Source: Impatiens glandulifera
Taxonomy: Eukaryota > Streptophyta > Magnoliopsida > Ericales > Balsaminaceae
Reading direction: 5' to 3'
Assembly (NCBI RefSeq): GCF_907164915.1
Contig: NC_061869.1
Location: forward strand, 21,491,125 to 21,555,124
DNA: 64,000 nucleotides
Shown: positions 1 through 10,253 of the stretch, piece by piece
Layout of the letters: the number at the start of each line of letters is the position of its first letter
How positions within the stretch are numbered: the first letter of the stretch is position 1
Position numbers and translations under genes: made by a program
The notes under the pieces: generated by a model
Told to the model about the DNA's origin: nothing
What the model saw: the letters and a program-made list of their open reading frames with translations, nothing else
Databases searched by the model: none

Positions 1-2
1 AC

Positions 3-1244
3 ATGCTTCCAGGTTTTAGTGGAAATAAACAATGGGAAAAGCTTATCCAGCTGGAAGAGAGGGCTCTTACTTTGGCTAACACCAATTTAATTCAACCGGC
101 GTTCAACAAAGCTCCGGTAATCCTTGAAAATGCTCGGTTACAGGCAGTTGAGAATGCGTTTCAAGGAACCCAAGGAAAGACTCTAAACCCGATCGAAATG
201 AGGATGGCCGAACGATTCCTCGGAGTACGAGAACAGCTTGTGCGAAATCTTGATCGTCTTGACATGCAGTGGTGGAAAAGTTGCCAACGTCAATTCAACA
301 ATGCTGAAGTATATCAAAGTAAGCCATTTTTTATGAGTAGTGAGACATCCGGAACCTCTGAAAACCTGGAACAAGAAGCCTCTCAACCGGTCAAAGCTCT
401 GGAAATAGATCAGATCAAGCAAGCAATGGCTGAAACGGTTGACTCTTGCATTGAAAAGTTCAAAACCGTAACCGATGAAAGAATTGCAGTGGCTGAAGAT
501 AAATTGTCAAGTTCCATACAAACCATGATGGACACGACCATGCAAACAACAGTAAAAGCCATGATTGCCGAGTCCGTCAAAGCTGCAACCGCTCCACTTT
601 TGGACATGCTGCAGGCAATGGCAATTCAAATCGGGGAAATGTCCAAGGCTCAAGACACTACAACTCTGACTCAAATCGAAAAGGATGCTGAAACCGCAAA
701 GAAACTGCAAGAGGAAGAGATCGAAAGGGAACGGTTACAGAAGGAGACTGAAGATAAAGACTATGCGCTTGCCCAACAATGCAATGAGGAAGAGCAGGCC
801 AACGCCCAGGATCTCTCTCTGGCTCAACCGTCCCACTCCATGAGTACAAGGAACAAGAAAAAGCGAAGTGCAGTTAAGAATGTGATAAAGAGGGCAGAAC
901 AGAAAACAGCCTTACCAGTTGTGATAAATGCACAACCGCTTGATGAGGAAGAAGAAGAAGATCCGGAGGAACTCCATCAACGGAAGAAAAGGCCAACCGG
1001 AGAATCCACAGCAACTCCAAGCCTCAGACCTCCAAATGTTCCACCGCCTCCACCACCAAGGCCAGTTTGTGCCAACTTTGATCTCAAGAACAAGAGCACC
1101 GGTCATTCAAGTGTATGGGCCGGTGTGCTGATCGATGCCGAAAGACGTGCTAAAGAACACAGAGCAAGGCAAGAAGAAGAAAGAAGACGGTTGGAGAAGG
1201 AGCTGGAAAAAGAGCAACACAAGGGGGGACCATCCAAGCCCTAA
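3..1244 (+). CDS. Sirevirus-like accessory ORF, C-terminal part (left edge cut)
   Basis: An open frame of 413 codons runs in from the left edge, so the first Met is probably not the real start. It lies between where pol would be and a 3' LTR, the place where Sirevirus-type copia elements carry an extra, sometimes envelope-like, ORF. No membrane segment is visible. Residues about 10-100 carry a QWEKLIQLEERAL motif that I recall from repetitive proteins of Lamiales. Residues about 130-215 are helical. Residues 222-262 are a highly charged Glu/Lys coiled coil. Residues 282-299 are a basic, nuclear-localisation-like stretch (KKKR...KR). Residues 343-354 are proline-rich (PPPPPP), and the C-terminus is an Arg/Glu-rich helix. 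This composition suggests an internal structural or nucleic-acid-associated protein, not a surface protein; that is inference. The codons include several CCGG words of the kind that fill the adjacent LTR. Confidence 0.6.
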   Translation: MLPGFSGNKQWEKLIQLEERALTLANTNLIQPAFNKAPVILENARLQAVENAFQGTQGKTLNPIEMRMAERFLGVREQLVRNLDRLDMQWWKSCQRQFNNAEVYQSKPFFMSSETSGTSENLEQEASQPVKALEIDQIKQAMAETVDSCIEKFKTVTDERIAVAEDKLSSSIQTMMDTTMQTTVKAMIAESVKAATAPLLDMLQAMAIQIGEMSKAQDTTTLTQIEKDAETAKKLQEEEIERERLQKETEDKDYALAQQCNEEEQANAQDLSLAQPSHSMSTRNKKKRSAVKNVIKRAEQKTALPVVINAQPLDEEEEEDPEELHQRKKRPTGESTATPSLRPPNVPPPPPPRPVCANFDLKNKSTGHSSVWAGVLIDAERRAKEHRARQEEERRRLEKELEKEQHKGGPSKP

Positions 1245-1311
1245 ATCTATTTCTATGATCATTTTTGAACAATTATGTTTTACTATGTTTCAGAACTTGG
1301 TTATTTTGCTT

Positions 1312-1478
1312 TTACCTATGTTTTTCAAACATATTTTTCTTAGAAATCTTACTTATGTCTTTCAAACACTTTTCAAAATCTTACCTATGTTTTTCAAACA
1401 TATTCTTCACAAAAATCAAATTTATGTCTTTCAAACATGTTTCTCTCAAAACAATCAAACTCATGTTTTTGAACCGGC
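1312..1478 (+). repeat. Short diverged tandem repeat after accessory ORF
   Basis: Five spaced copies of a word close to TATGTTTTTCAAACA recur every 30-40 bases between the accessory stop codon and the polypurine tract. It is non-coding, and I know of no function for it. Confidence 0.6.
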
Positions 1479-1662
1479 CATAGATTACATGTTTTGAATA
1501 TTTATTCTAAATAATCAAAAAGGGAGAAATTGATAGAAAAATTAAGAAAATTAATTTTTCTAAACTGGCTGCTAAGAAAGTTTTTTTAACCGGCCATACA
1601 TTACAATTTTTGAATATTTATTCTAAATAATCAAAAAGGGAGAAATTGATAGAAAAATTAAG
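1472..1662 (+). repeat. Duplicated polypurine-tract block
   Basis: A block of about 75 bases occurs at 1472-1546 and again at 1588-1662. Each copy has AACCGGCCATA at its left, then AATCAAAAAGGGAGAAAT (the polypurine tract), then TGATAGAAAAATTAAG. Either copy could prime plus-strand synthesis, so the LTR could begin at TG 1531 or at TG 1647. Multiple polypurine tracts are, as I recall, reported for Sireviruses. Confidence 0.8.
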
Positions 1663-2906
1663 TAGATTAATTTTGGAACCGGCCAGACAAACTAAACAAA
1701 GGTTAATCTCCATGTGCAGGCACCTCTAAAAACCACATGAACCGGTTAGGGCATCAGAAACCGGTTGCTGATATACTTCAAAGAAACCAGCCTCAAGTGA
1801 TCAAGCTAAAGATCAGAGGAACCGATACCACTCTCTCAAGCGACCGGTTAACGAAGAACAAAAGATTACCCTCCAACCGGATCATAATGCACAAGACTCT
1901 GAAACCGGATAGTACAGATCAAAAGTCAGAAGATTCAAAATTCAAGAGTGACGTACCATGACGGAAGAAACGTGTCTCGAAAGAATAAAAGAAGATCGGA
2001 TCCGATCAGAAGCATGCGAGGAAAGCAATGATGCTTTGATCCGATGCTGACAACCGGAGGCGGATGTTCAACACGTGTTACAATCTGAAAAACCGGCTAT
2101 GTCATCATATGCTCAGAGTCACCTGCATGAATGCCAGGTGTTGAGGAAGTTGAAGCGTGCAAGCAATCTCTCTGCAAACAGGCGTGATAACGATTAACCA
2201 ATCCAGAAGAGAGAGAAGAAAGTAGCCGTTAGCTACTTTCAGCTATAAAAGGAAGATGGATCGCCTTCATTCAATGCAGTTCGGTAGTTGAAATTGTGAG
2301 CATCATAAATTCTGAAAGTCATAAAGCATTCAATTCTAGAGAGATAAAGTCCTGTATTCTATAACCGGTGTGCCTAAAACCGGAAAGCTTTGTGTGTGTT
2401 ATTGTGTTGAGTTGTTGTATTACATCAAAGTGTGAGTTTGGTGTAACCGGCGAGTAGCGAAGTTGGGCTCGACCGGAAGTGTAATTGTAACTCTAAAGAG
2501 TTAGTGGAGATCCTTCTCATAACCTGAGAAGAAGGGGTGACGTAGGAGGGTTTGCTCCGAACATCCATAAACAAATTTCTTGTCTCGTGTTCTTTCCCTT
2601 GCTTTCATTTCCTGTTTACTTCACCTTAACCTCAAAACCAATCATACTCCTAAAACCGGTCACTCATATCCATAAAACCTACTCCTTCTAAAACATCATC
2701 TAAAAGTCGCATTCGTTGCTTCAACCTGAAACAGACATTTCCGCCCTTGAACCCGGTTCAAGAGTCTGTGACAGGTTGTGCAGTGCTGAGAAAGGTTTTA
2801 GTCTCTAACCGGACTATCACCAAAGAGTTGTGTGTTGCGTAAGCGGCCACCCTTACCGAAACCGGAAAAACACCCCGGTCCTCCAAGGGCGTCCCCGATC
2901 CTAACA
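1531..2906 (+). mobile_element. 3' LTR of Sirevirus-like copia element 1
   Basis: The LTR runs from TGATAG just after the polypurine tract (or from 1647) to ...ATCCTAACA at 2906, where sequence character changes to a LINE relic. A TATA box is at 2244. The U5-like block GGGTGACGTAGGAG...TTTGCTCCGAACATCC (2535-2568) is shared with the LTRs at 53030 and 60975. About eighteen CCGG words, mostly RACCGG, are scattered through the LTR and its left border. The partner LTR and the matching target duplication lie outside the window. Confidence 0.8.
2244..2251 (+). promoter_or_regulatory. LTR TATA box
   Basis: TATAAAAG lies mid-LTR, about 280 bases before the conserved U5-like block. This is the expected place for the retrotransposon promoter; the start site is inferred. 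Confidence 0.55.
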
Positions 2907-2929
2907 ATTTTCATGTGGGGCATTGCTAC

Positions 2930-3480
2930 AACTTATTCGCTAAGATGATTTTTTATTGAAAAAAACTATGGGAGTCAAAGATTTCATCCATGATCTCGTT
3001 TTTTGGATGAAGCATTATTCATGGTGGAATTCTAACAAATGATATGCGAATGAAAAATGGTTGTAGGCTAATTGTTGTCGTATGTGTTAAGAAGAGGTTG
3101 AACCAATAACTCACTTATTTTTGCATTGTCGAGGGATGATTAGTATTTAGAGCATTTTGTGGGGCATTATTGGGATTCATTGGGTGATGATCGAGTCTTT
3201 GGGTAGTTGCTGGAAAGTTTGAATTGATGCGGCTAATATGACAGTCCTACATATTTGGGTTACCATCCAATTATTCTTTGTTGGATTATTTGATTGGAGA
3301 GAAATCGTCGAACTTTCAATGATCGTAGACGTTCGATGCGTATCATTCATAATAATATTATTATGATGCTTTCTGAGATTCGTTTAAGAAATCAATAGAG
3401 TATATCAGGAGTTAATCGTTCTTCTCAAAAATTTACGAGCTCAATAACTTTTTAAGTATTATTTATTTTTTATTTTTAAG
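2930..3480 (+). pseudogene. LINE reverse-transcriptase 3' relic (zf-RVT region)
   Basis: Broken reading frames spell the end of a plant L1-type LINE polyprotein. A zinc-binding zf-RVT-like stretch (EEVEPITHLFLHC) comes first. After a frame change follows the conserved ERNRRTFNDRRRS motif, found in most plant LINE C-termini. Several stops and at least one frameshift make it dead. The Sirevirus LTR ends right beside it, so that element probably inserted into the LINE. Confidence 0.65.
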
Positions 3481-3968
3481 TATAAACGATTTTTTTTCAT
3501 TTTTATTATATAGACAGACCTTTAAAAAAAATAATAAACAATACTTTTGAAGCTCATCTATTTTTTTTTTTTAACTTTCTCAATATCATAATTAATGGTT
3601 CTATTTTTTACAAAATTATTTCTAAAAAATTATATGAAATAAGGCAATTATTCAATTTCTTTTTCACCATTTAATTTGATAGAACTTTCCTCTCTCATCA
3701 TCAATAAATCTTTGATTTAAAACGATTCACAAACTAAAAAGTTAGTACTAATATTTAAAATTAATAAAAAAGTAAATATAATACATGTTAGTACTAAAGA
3801 CACTAACATGTTTGGTCGACTAAAGACAACTTAAATGCCTACAAACTCGTTCAAATTTGTTGGAGATTATCTCCCTAGTTAAATTATAATTAACATTTTT
3901 TTTATACTAATAAATTAGAAGTATTAATTATACAAAATAAAATTTTAATCATATTTTAGTAAAAGAAA

Positions 3969-4045
<77 letters not shown>

Positions 4046-4453
4046 CAAACATAAGACTATTAAGTTCCATGAAACTTCCATTGGCCAAATAATTTGTTTA
4101 GTTGTAATTTATGAGTTAGTAAAATAATAAATAATTGTTTGGGTGTTGTTTTTTATATAAATTAAAATAGTGTGATTTAATGTCTAATGAAGTTTATGTT
4201 TTATGAGTGCATTAATTGTTAATATAAAATGATTATAACTTAAGTGATTCTTTTAATTTTATGAAACTTTTAATTTTATGAAGATAATAAATTAAAAATA
4301 ACCAAACAAAATCAACTAACATCATATTGGTCATTTTGTAATGATACATTTCCCCTTTACCTCCCTAACTATCAGAAGAACCATTTCAACTCTAAGAAAA
4401 AGAAGATTAAGAGATTATGAAATTTGAATAAAAATCTATTTAATTTTGTTAAA

Positions 4454-4485
<32 letters not shown>

Positions 4486-4831
4486 TGATTTTGATAATTC
4501 AAACCATATTATTATTAGAAATATATGTGGATTTTGATAATTTCAAACAATTTAGTAGAGGATATATATTTTATATTTTAAATTTGAAAATTTTGGAATA
4601 TATATATATATATATATATATTTCATTATTATTAATTATATATTTTATATAAATTAAATTTTATGATGTTATTTATATGAAAATTGATGAGAAATTTAGA
4701 GATATTTAAATGATCTTATGAATTTTTTTATTGTATTTTTTATTTAGGGATTAAAATATTAAAGTTAATAATTATTAATAAATTATGAATAATCTAATTA
4801 CAGTACACTGTAAAAATATGTAAATGTATAT
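3481..4831. other. AT-rich intergenic DNA with (TA)n
   Basis: No gene is recognised. It contains a long pure (TA)n microsatellite at about 3974-4042 and shorter TA runs near 4454-4478 and 4600-4621. Apparent short ORFs here come from low-complexity TATA repeats. Confidence 0.7.
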
Positions 4832-4848
4832 TATTTTTAAAGAGACTT

Positions 4849-5200
4849 TTTTCTTTAGAAATGGCTTACGCCATTAATTAAAAAGACCCGAAAATAGTAA
4901 AAGGAGTACAAGAGCTGAAATTGAGCTTACAACAGTTTGCTCAAAGTCAACACACGATGGCCACAAAGAATCCACAGTTGGCCGAAGAAACGCACACGGA
5001 CATAAAATAATAGTACAAAAGTGAATAAGGAATGAAACTAACAATCAATCAACTAAAACAAGACGATAGGGGTTGATTTCCTCGGACTCGTCTCTTTTGT
5101 CTTTACCCTTGTTCTTTCTTTCCTTCTTTCTTGTCACACTTATGTCTTTTTGGGATATATTTCCGGATAGAGTTCCGACTTCTTCGTCTTCGCTAGCTGC
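4849..5200 (-). mobile_element. 5'-truncated retroposon with 17-bp target duplication
   Basis: This 352-base, less AT-rich block is flanked by a perfect 17-bp direct repeat, TATTTTTAAAGAGACTT, at 4832-4848 and 5201-5217. Read on the minus strand it starts with about 49 open codons (Glu/Lys-rich, ending ...NPYRLVLVD then stop), continues as a 3'UTR-like region, and ends in an A-rich tail. Long target duplication, 5' truncation and A-tail are hallmarks of LINE-machinery insertion. It could be a LINE 3' end or a retroposed host transcript; I cannot tell which. Confidence 0.7.
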
Positions 5201-5229
5201 TATTTTTAAAGAGACTTAAGTTACAGTGA

Positions 5230-5323
5230 TATAAAAATATTTGAAATTTGGATTAGTAAATTTTAAAGAAGCATTATATAAAAATATTTGAAATTTGGAT
5301 TAGTAAATTTTAAAGAAGCATTA
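5230..5323. repeat. 47-bp tandem duplication
   Basis: Two nearly identical 47-base units lie head to tail just right of the retroposon's right target duplication. Confidence 0.85.
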
Positions 5324-6260
5324 TTTTGTTTAATTATTGAGGAACACTAAAAAATTTAAATTAAAAAAAATAAGATATGACCTTCTATATAATTTTATTT
5401 ATTTATTTATTATAATAAAATAAATTATATGTCATTTATTCAAAATAAAATTACATATTTTGTGATAAATTATATATTATTGATTTGAGTTATATAAAAT
5501 AGTATGATATTTAAATTAAAATTAATGATATAATTATTCATTATCAAGAAATTATTTGGCGTATAAACTGATTGATAAAATTGTATAAATACTTGTAATT
5601 GTAATAATAAATATGTAATAATAATAAAGTCTTATTTTTTTTATGTGAATAATTAATTATCAAAAGATAGATTAATTATTTGACATTTTTTATTATTAAT
5701 ATTTAATTATTACAATAAAATATTATTAGTAATTAATATTATTGTCCAAAACTTGATAACAATGTTGAATTAAATCTTTTGAGATAGAATAAATCATTAT
5801 TTGAATTTAATTGTTACTTAAGTTTATAAATGTGAGTAGTCACTTTATTAAATATTATGACCAATTAAGGGACTATAAATTTTATGATGTTAAGTTTAAG
5901 TTAGATTTATTAGAAGGGGCTGTAATGTATTTTTATATTTTTTTAGAATATTGAGTTTGATGAGAGAAATGACTGTCTTTGAAAATGATTTGGTTTCAAT
6001 ATTTTTTATTGAGAAAGACTCAGTTCGTATCTCAAATGCTTTTGACATTGATAATAATTTTATTTCTATTGATGATCAAGTTCAAAATCAAGAGCAACAA
6101 AAACAATGTTTATCAAATTAATGAAGTACAAACTCAACAATCTCAACTAAAGGATCTTTGAAGCGATTCACAAAAAAGGAGATATGTTATATCTAATGAT
6201 TATGTAGAATATCGAGATCTTTAAAGTAAAGAGTAATAATATTATACAAATATGACTTAT
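5324..6260. other. AT-rich intergenic DNA, nothing recognised
   Basis: Low-complexity A/T sequence. A 60-codon open frame around 5979-6161 has no recognisable similarity and is judged spurious. Confidence 0.6.
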
Positions 6261-6399
6261 TGTTTACATGAGAGATGTGTGAAATATAAAGACATTAAGT
6301 GTAATAAAATCAAAGACTAACAACAATCAATGTGTTGAGTATAAACAAAATAACATTTTGAATGCAGATAAATTGCATCAATTTCTAAAAAAATGGAGA

Positions 6400-7468
6400 C
6401 ATAATTCTACACATCCCTCAATTTGAGTAATAGATACTAAGAGTGTCAAACTTGTCACATAGTTCATCAAAATTCAACTTGGAAAGAGCTTTGGTGAGTA
6501 TGTCAACCACCTAATTGTGTGATGTAACGTAGAGTGGTGCAATATACCATTTATTTACGTTCTTAGAAATGAAGTGACAATTAATTTCAATGTGTTTGAG
6601 TCTATCATGTTCAACCAGATTCTTTGCAATATTGATTCTAACTTGGTTGTCACATATAATTTGAATAGATCCATCAAGAGGCAATCATAACTCTTCAAGG
6701 ATGCGACGTATTTAAATTCCGAGTGCAAGATAACGATACTCAACTTCGACAATACTCTGAGCGATAATATATTGTTTCTTGCTTCTCCATGTGACGAGGT
6801 TATACAAATGAACAATATCTAGAAGTGGATTTTCTATTAGTAATGTCCCAGCCCAATCGACATCAATGAACACACGAATTGACTTGTTGTCTATACTTGT
6901 GAATATAAGGCATTTTCATGGGGAATCTTTTAGGTATTTTAGGATCTTGAAAACTATGTTAATATGATCTTCGGAGGGATGATTAATGAATTGGCTAACA
7001 ATGCTCACTACGAAGCCTATGTTGGGACAAGTGTGAGATAAGTACACGAGTCACCCCACGAGTAACTAGTATCTACCTTTATCAATTATCATCGTTGTTA
7101 TTTCCATGTTTGTGGACCAAATCCATGGGGGTCGGTAAGCTTACATCCAAGCATGTCGAATTTTTTAAAAGGTCTATAGTATACTTCATTTGAGATAAAG
7201 AGATCCCCTTCTTTTATCAGGAAATTTTCATTCCTAGGAAAAACTCAAGTAGTCTGAGATCTTTGGTGTTGAATCAACTACTAATGAACTCTTTCAAATT
7301 TCAAATCTCCTTTTCATTGCCCGGTTATAATGTTATCATCAACGTAGACGATGAGGGTTATGGTCTTTTTATTTGGAGCAATCTCAACAAATATAGTGTG
7401 GTCAACTTGGCATTAAGAGAAGCCATTTTCGATGATGGAGATTGAGAACTTTTCAAACCATGCCCTTG
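6400..7468 (-). pseudogene. Decayed copia RT/RNase H, C-terminal part
   Basis: The minus-strand translation, broken by many stops and shifts, resembles the end of a Ty1/copia polyprotein. It shows an RNase H C-terminus of the type HIEINCHFISKN...VVDILTKALSKLNF, and upstream the inter-domain region around 6700-7400. It continues on the far side of the hAT insertion at 10254, so both pieces are one ancient element split in two. Confidence 0.75.
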
Positions 7469-7689
7469 GTGATTATTAGGGGTGAGCATAATATGGGTTT
7501 ACCCAAACCCAACCCTAACCCAAACCCAAAATATTAATTTGGGTTGGTTAATATGGGTTGGGTTGAGTATGAGTTGGGTTGAGTTTAATTTGGGTTGGGT
7601 TAGGGTTACCCAAATTACCCAAATTATATAAATTTAGTTTAATTCTCTATTATTAATCCAATATAAACTAATCATCTTCGAACTTTAAG

Positions 7690-8585
7690 TCAAACACGTT
7701 TTTGACATGTTTAACATATTTTTCATACGTTTAACACGTTTTTAATATTTTTAACACGTTTCACTTATAACATGTTTTTCACACGTTTAACACGTTTTTC
7801 ACACGTTTAACACGTTTAACATGTTTTTCACACGTTTAACACGTTTTCACATTTTTGACACGTTTAACACGTTTTCATGTTTTTGACACGTTTAACACGT
7901 TTTTGACATATTTAACATATTTTCACACTAACAACACGTTTTTCACATTTTTGTCACGTTGAACATGTTTTTGACATGTTTAATACGTTTAACGCGTTTT
8001 TGACAAATTTAACACGTTTTTTACGTTTTTGACACGTTTAACACGTTTTAACATAACTAACACATTAACATATTTTTAATAAGTTTAACACGGTTTTCAC
8101 GTTTTTGGCACGTTTAACGCGTTTTTAACATTTAAACACGTTTTTTATATGTTTAACACGTTTTCACACGTTTTTCACACGTTTAACACGTATTTCACAC
8201 ATTTAATATGTTTTTCACGTTTTTGGCATGTTAAACACGTTTCTGACATATTTGACACGTTTTTCACACATTAACACGTTTTTCACATTTTGGTACGATT
8301 AATACGTTTTTGACATGTTTAACATGTTTTTCACATTATATACACGTTTAACATGTTTGTAACATGTTTAATATGTTTGTAACATGTTTAACATGTTTTT
8401 CACGTTTTTGGCACGTTTAACACGTTTTTGACATTTTAACATATTTTACACATTTAACATATTTTTGACATGTTTAACATATTTTTTTGCACGTTAACAC
8501 GTTTTAATAAGTTTTAACACGTTTTGTCACATTTAAAACGTTTTTGGCATTTTGACACGTTTAATATGTTTTTCACACGTTTGAC
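7690..8585. repeat. CACGTTT-oriented minisatellite arm
   Basis: Dozens of imperfect units of the form (TTTTTCA)CACGTTTAACACG fill this arm, with unit lengths mostly about 10 or 20 bases. They are the inverse complement of the next arm. Confidence 0.9.
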
Positions 8586-8589
8586 ATTA

Positions 8590-10090
8590 AACATGTGAAA
8601 ACGTATTAAACGTGTCAAAAATGTGAAAAACATGTTAAACATGTCAAAAACGTGTTAAAGGTATCAAAATGTGCCAAAACGAGGAAAACGTGTTAAACGT
8701 GCCAAAAACGTGGAATATGTGTCAAAACGTGTTAAACGTGCCAAAAACGTGTGAAAACATGTTAAACATGTTACAAACGTGTTAATAATGTGAAAAACGT
8801 GAAAAACATGTTAAACATGTCAAAACGTGTTAAACGTGCCAAAAACGTGAAAAATGTGTTAAATGTGTCGTAATCGTGAAAAATGTGTCAAACGTGTTAA
8901 AAACGTGTTAAACATGTCAAAACATGAAAATAGTGTCCAACGTGTCAAATGTGTTAAACGTGTTGAATGTGTCGAAAACGTATTAAATGTGTCGAAAACG
9001 TATTAAACGTGTTAAAAATGTGTTAAATGTCTAAAAATGTGGAAAACGTGGAAAATGTGTCAAAACGTGTTAAACGTGCCAAAAATGTGAAAAACGTATT
9101 AAACGTTTCAATAATGTGAAAAACGTATTAAACGTGTCGAAAACGTGTCAAAAACGTGGAAAACGTGTTAAACGTGTCAAAACGTGCCAAAAATGTGAAA
9201 AACGTGTGAAACGTGTCAAAATGTGAAAAATATGTTGAACGTGTCAAAACGTGTTAAACGTGTTAAAACGTGTTAAACGTGCCAAAAATGTGTCAAAATA
9301 TGTTAAACGTGTCGAAAACGTGTCAAAACGTGACAAAAACGTGGAAAACGTGTCAAAAACGTGGAAAACGTGTTAAACGTGTCAAAACGTGCCAAAAACG
9401 TGTGAAACGTGCCAAAATGTGAAAAATATGTTAAACGTGTCAAAACGTGTTAAACGTGTTAAAACGCGTTAAACGTGACAAAAATGTGTCAAAATGTGAT
9501 AAACGTGAAAAAACGTGTCAAAACGTGTCAAAAACGTGGAAAACGTGTCAAAACGTGCCAAAAACGTGTAAAACGTGTCAAAAATATGAAAAATATGTTA
9601 AACGTGTCGAAACGTGTTAAACGTGTTAAAACGTGTTAAACGCGCCAAAAATGTGTCAAAATGTGTTAAATATGTCGAAAACGTGGAAAACGTATTGAAC
9701 GTGTCAAAACGTGGAAAACGTGTTGAACGTGTCAAAACGTGCCAAAAATGTGTGACACGTGTCAAAAATGTGAAAAAAATGTTAAACGTGTCAAAACGTG
9801 TTAAAACGTGTTAAAACGTGTTAAACGTGCCAAAATGTGTTAAATGTGTCAAAAGGGTGAAAAACATGTCAAACGTGTCAAACGTGTCAAACGTGTCAAA
9901 AACGTGTTAAAAACGTGTTAAACATGCCAAAAACATGAAAAACGTGTTCAACGTGTCAAAAATGTGTTAAACGTGCCAAAAACGTTTTAAACGTTTCATA
10001 AACGTGTTAAACGTGTGAAAAACATATTAAAATGTCAAAAGCGTGAAAAACGTGTTAAACGAATAAAAATGTGTTAAATGAGTCAAATAC
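8590..10090. repeat. AAACGTG-oriented minisatellite arm
   Basis: About 1.5 kb of units such as AAACGTGTTAAACGTGTCAA, opposite in orientation to the 0.9-kb arm before it. The transcript of either strand could fold into a long imperfect hairpin. Some longer blocks (about 90-130 bases, around 9120-9600) recur with few changes, suggesting higher-order duplication on this side only. Confidence 0.9.
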
Positions 10091-10253
10091 ATGTTAAATA
10101 AAAAAAATAAAAATAAAATAATTTGGGTTACCCAACCCATACCCAACCCATATTAGTAAATAATATGGGTTGAATTATGGGTTGGGTAAATTTAATTTGG
10201 GTTGAATATGGGTTGGGTAATACGGGTTGGGTTTACCCATTTGCTCACCCCTA

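Larger units (their letters stand above)
7477..10253. mobile_element. Non-autonomous hAT element built of a giant inverted minisatellite
   Basis: The termini are TAGGGGTGAGCA at 7477 and its inverse TGCTCACCCCTA ending at 10253. Both are followed inward by GGGTTTACCC and a run of AACCCAACCC/GGGTTGGGTT subterminal repeats. A perfect 8-bp target duplication, GTGATTAT, lies at 7469-7476 and 10254-10261, diagnostic of the hAT superfamily. There is no transposase. The interior from about 7690 to 10090 is almost wholly a degenerate short repeat in two opposed orientations. It sits inside a decayed copia reverse transcriptase, so it is younger than that element. The one open frame inside (about 9614-9814) is a translation of the repeat. 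Confidence 0.92.

Noticed and set aside
4446..4652. 68-codon hydrophobic ORF
   Set aside because: It consists of TATA-repeat translation (IYIYIY).
7500..7620. Interstitial telomere repeat (CCCTAAA-like words)
   Set aside because: The words are mostly AACCCAACCC and match the hAT subterminal repeats at both ends, not TTTAGGG.
9614..9814. 66-codon ORF in the minisatellite
   Set aside because: It is a translation of the repeat (VKRVKxC-type words); the frame is open only because the unit lacks stops in that frame.
7690..10090. CRISPR-like array
   Set aside because: No constant repeat with unique spacers; units are contiguous and degenerate, the genome is a plant's, and hAT ends explain the block.
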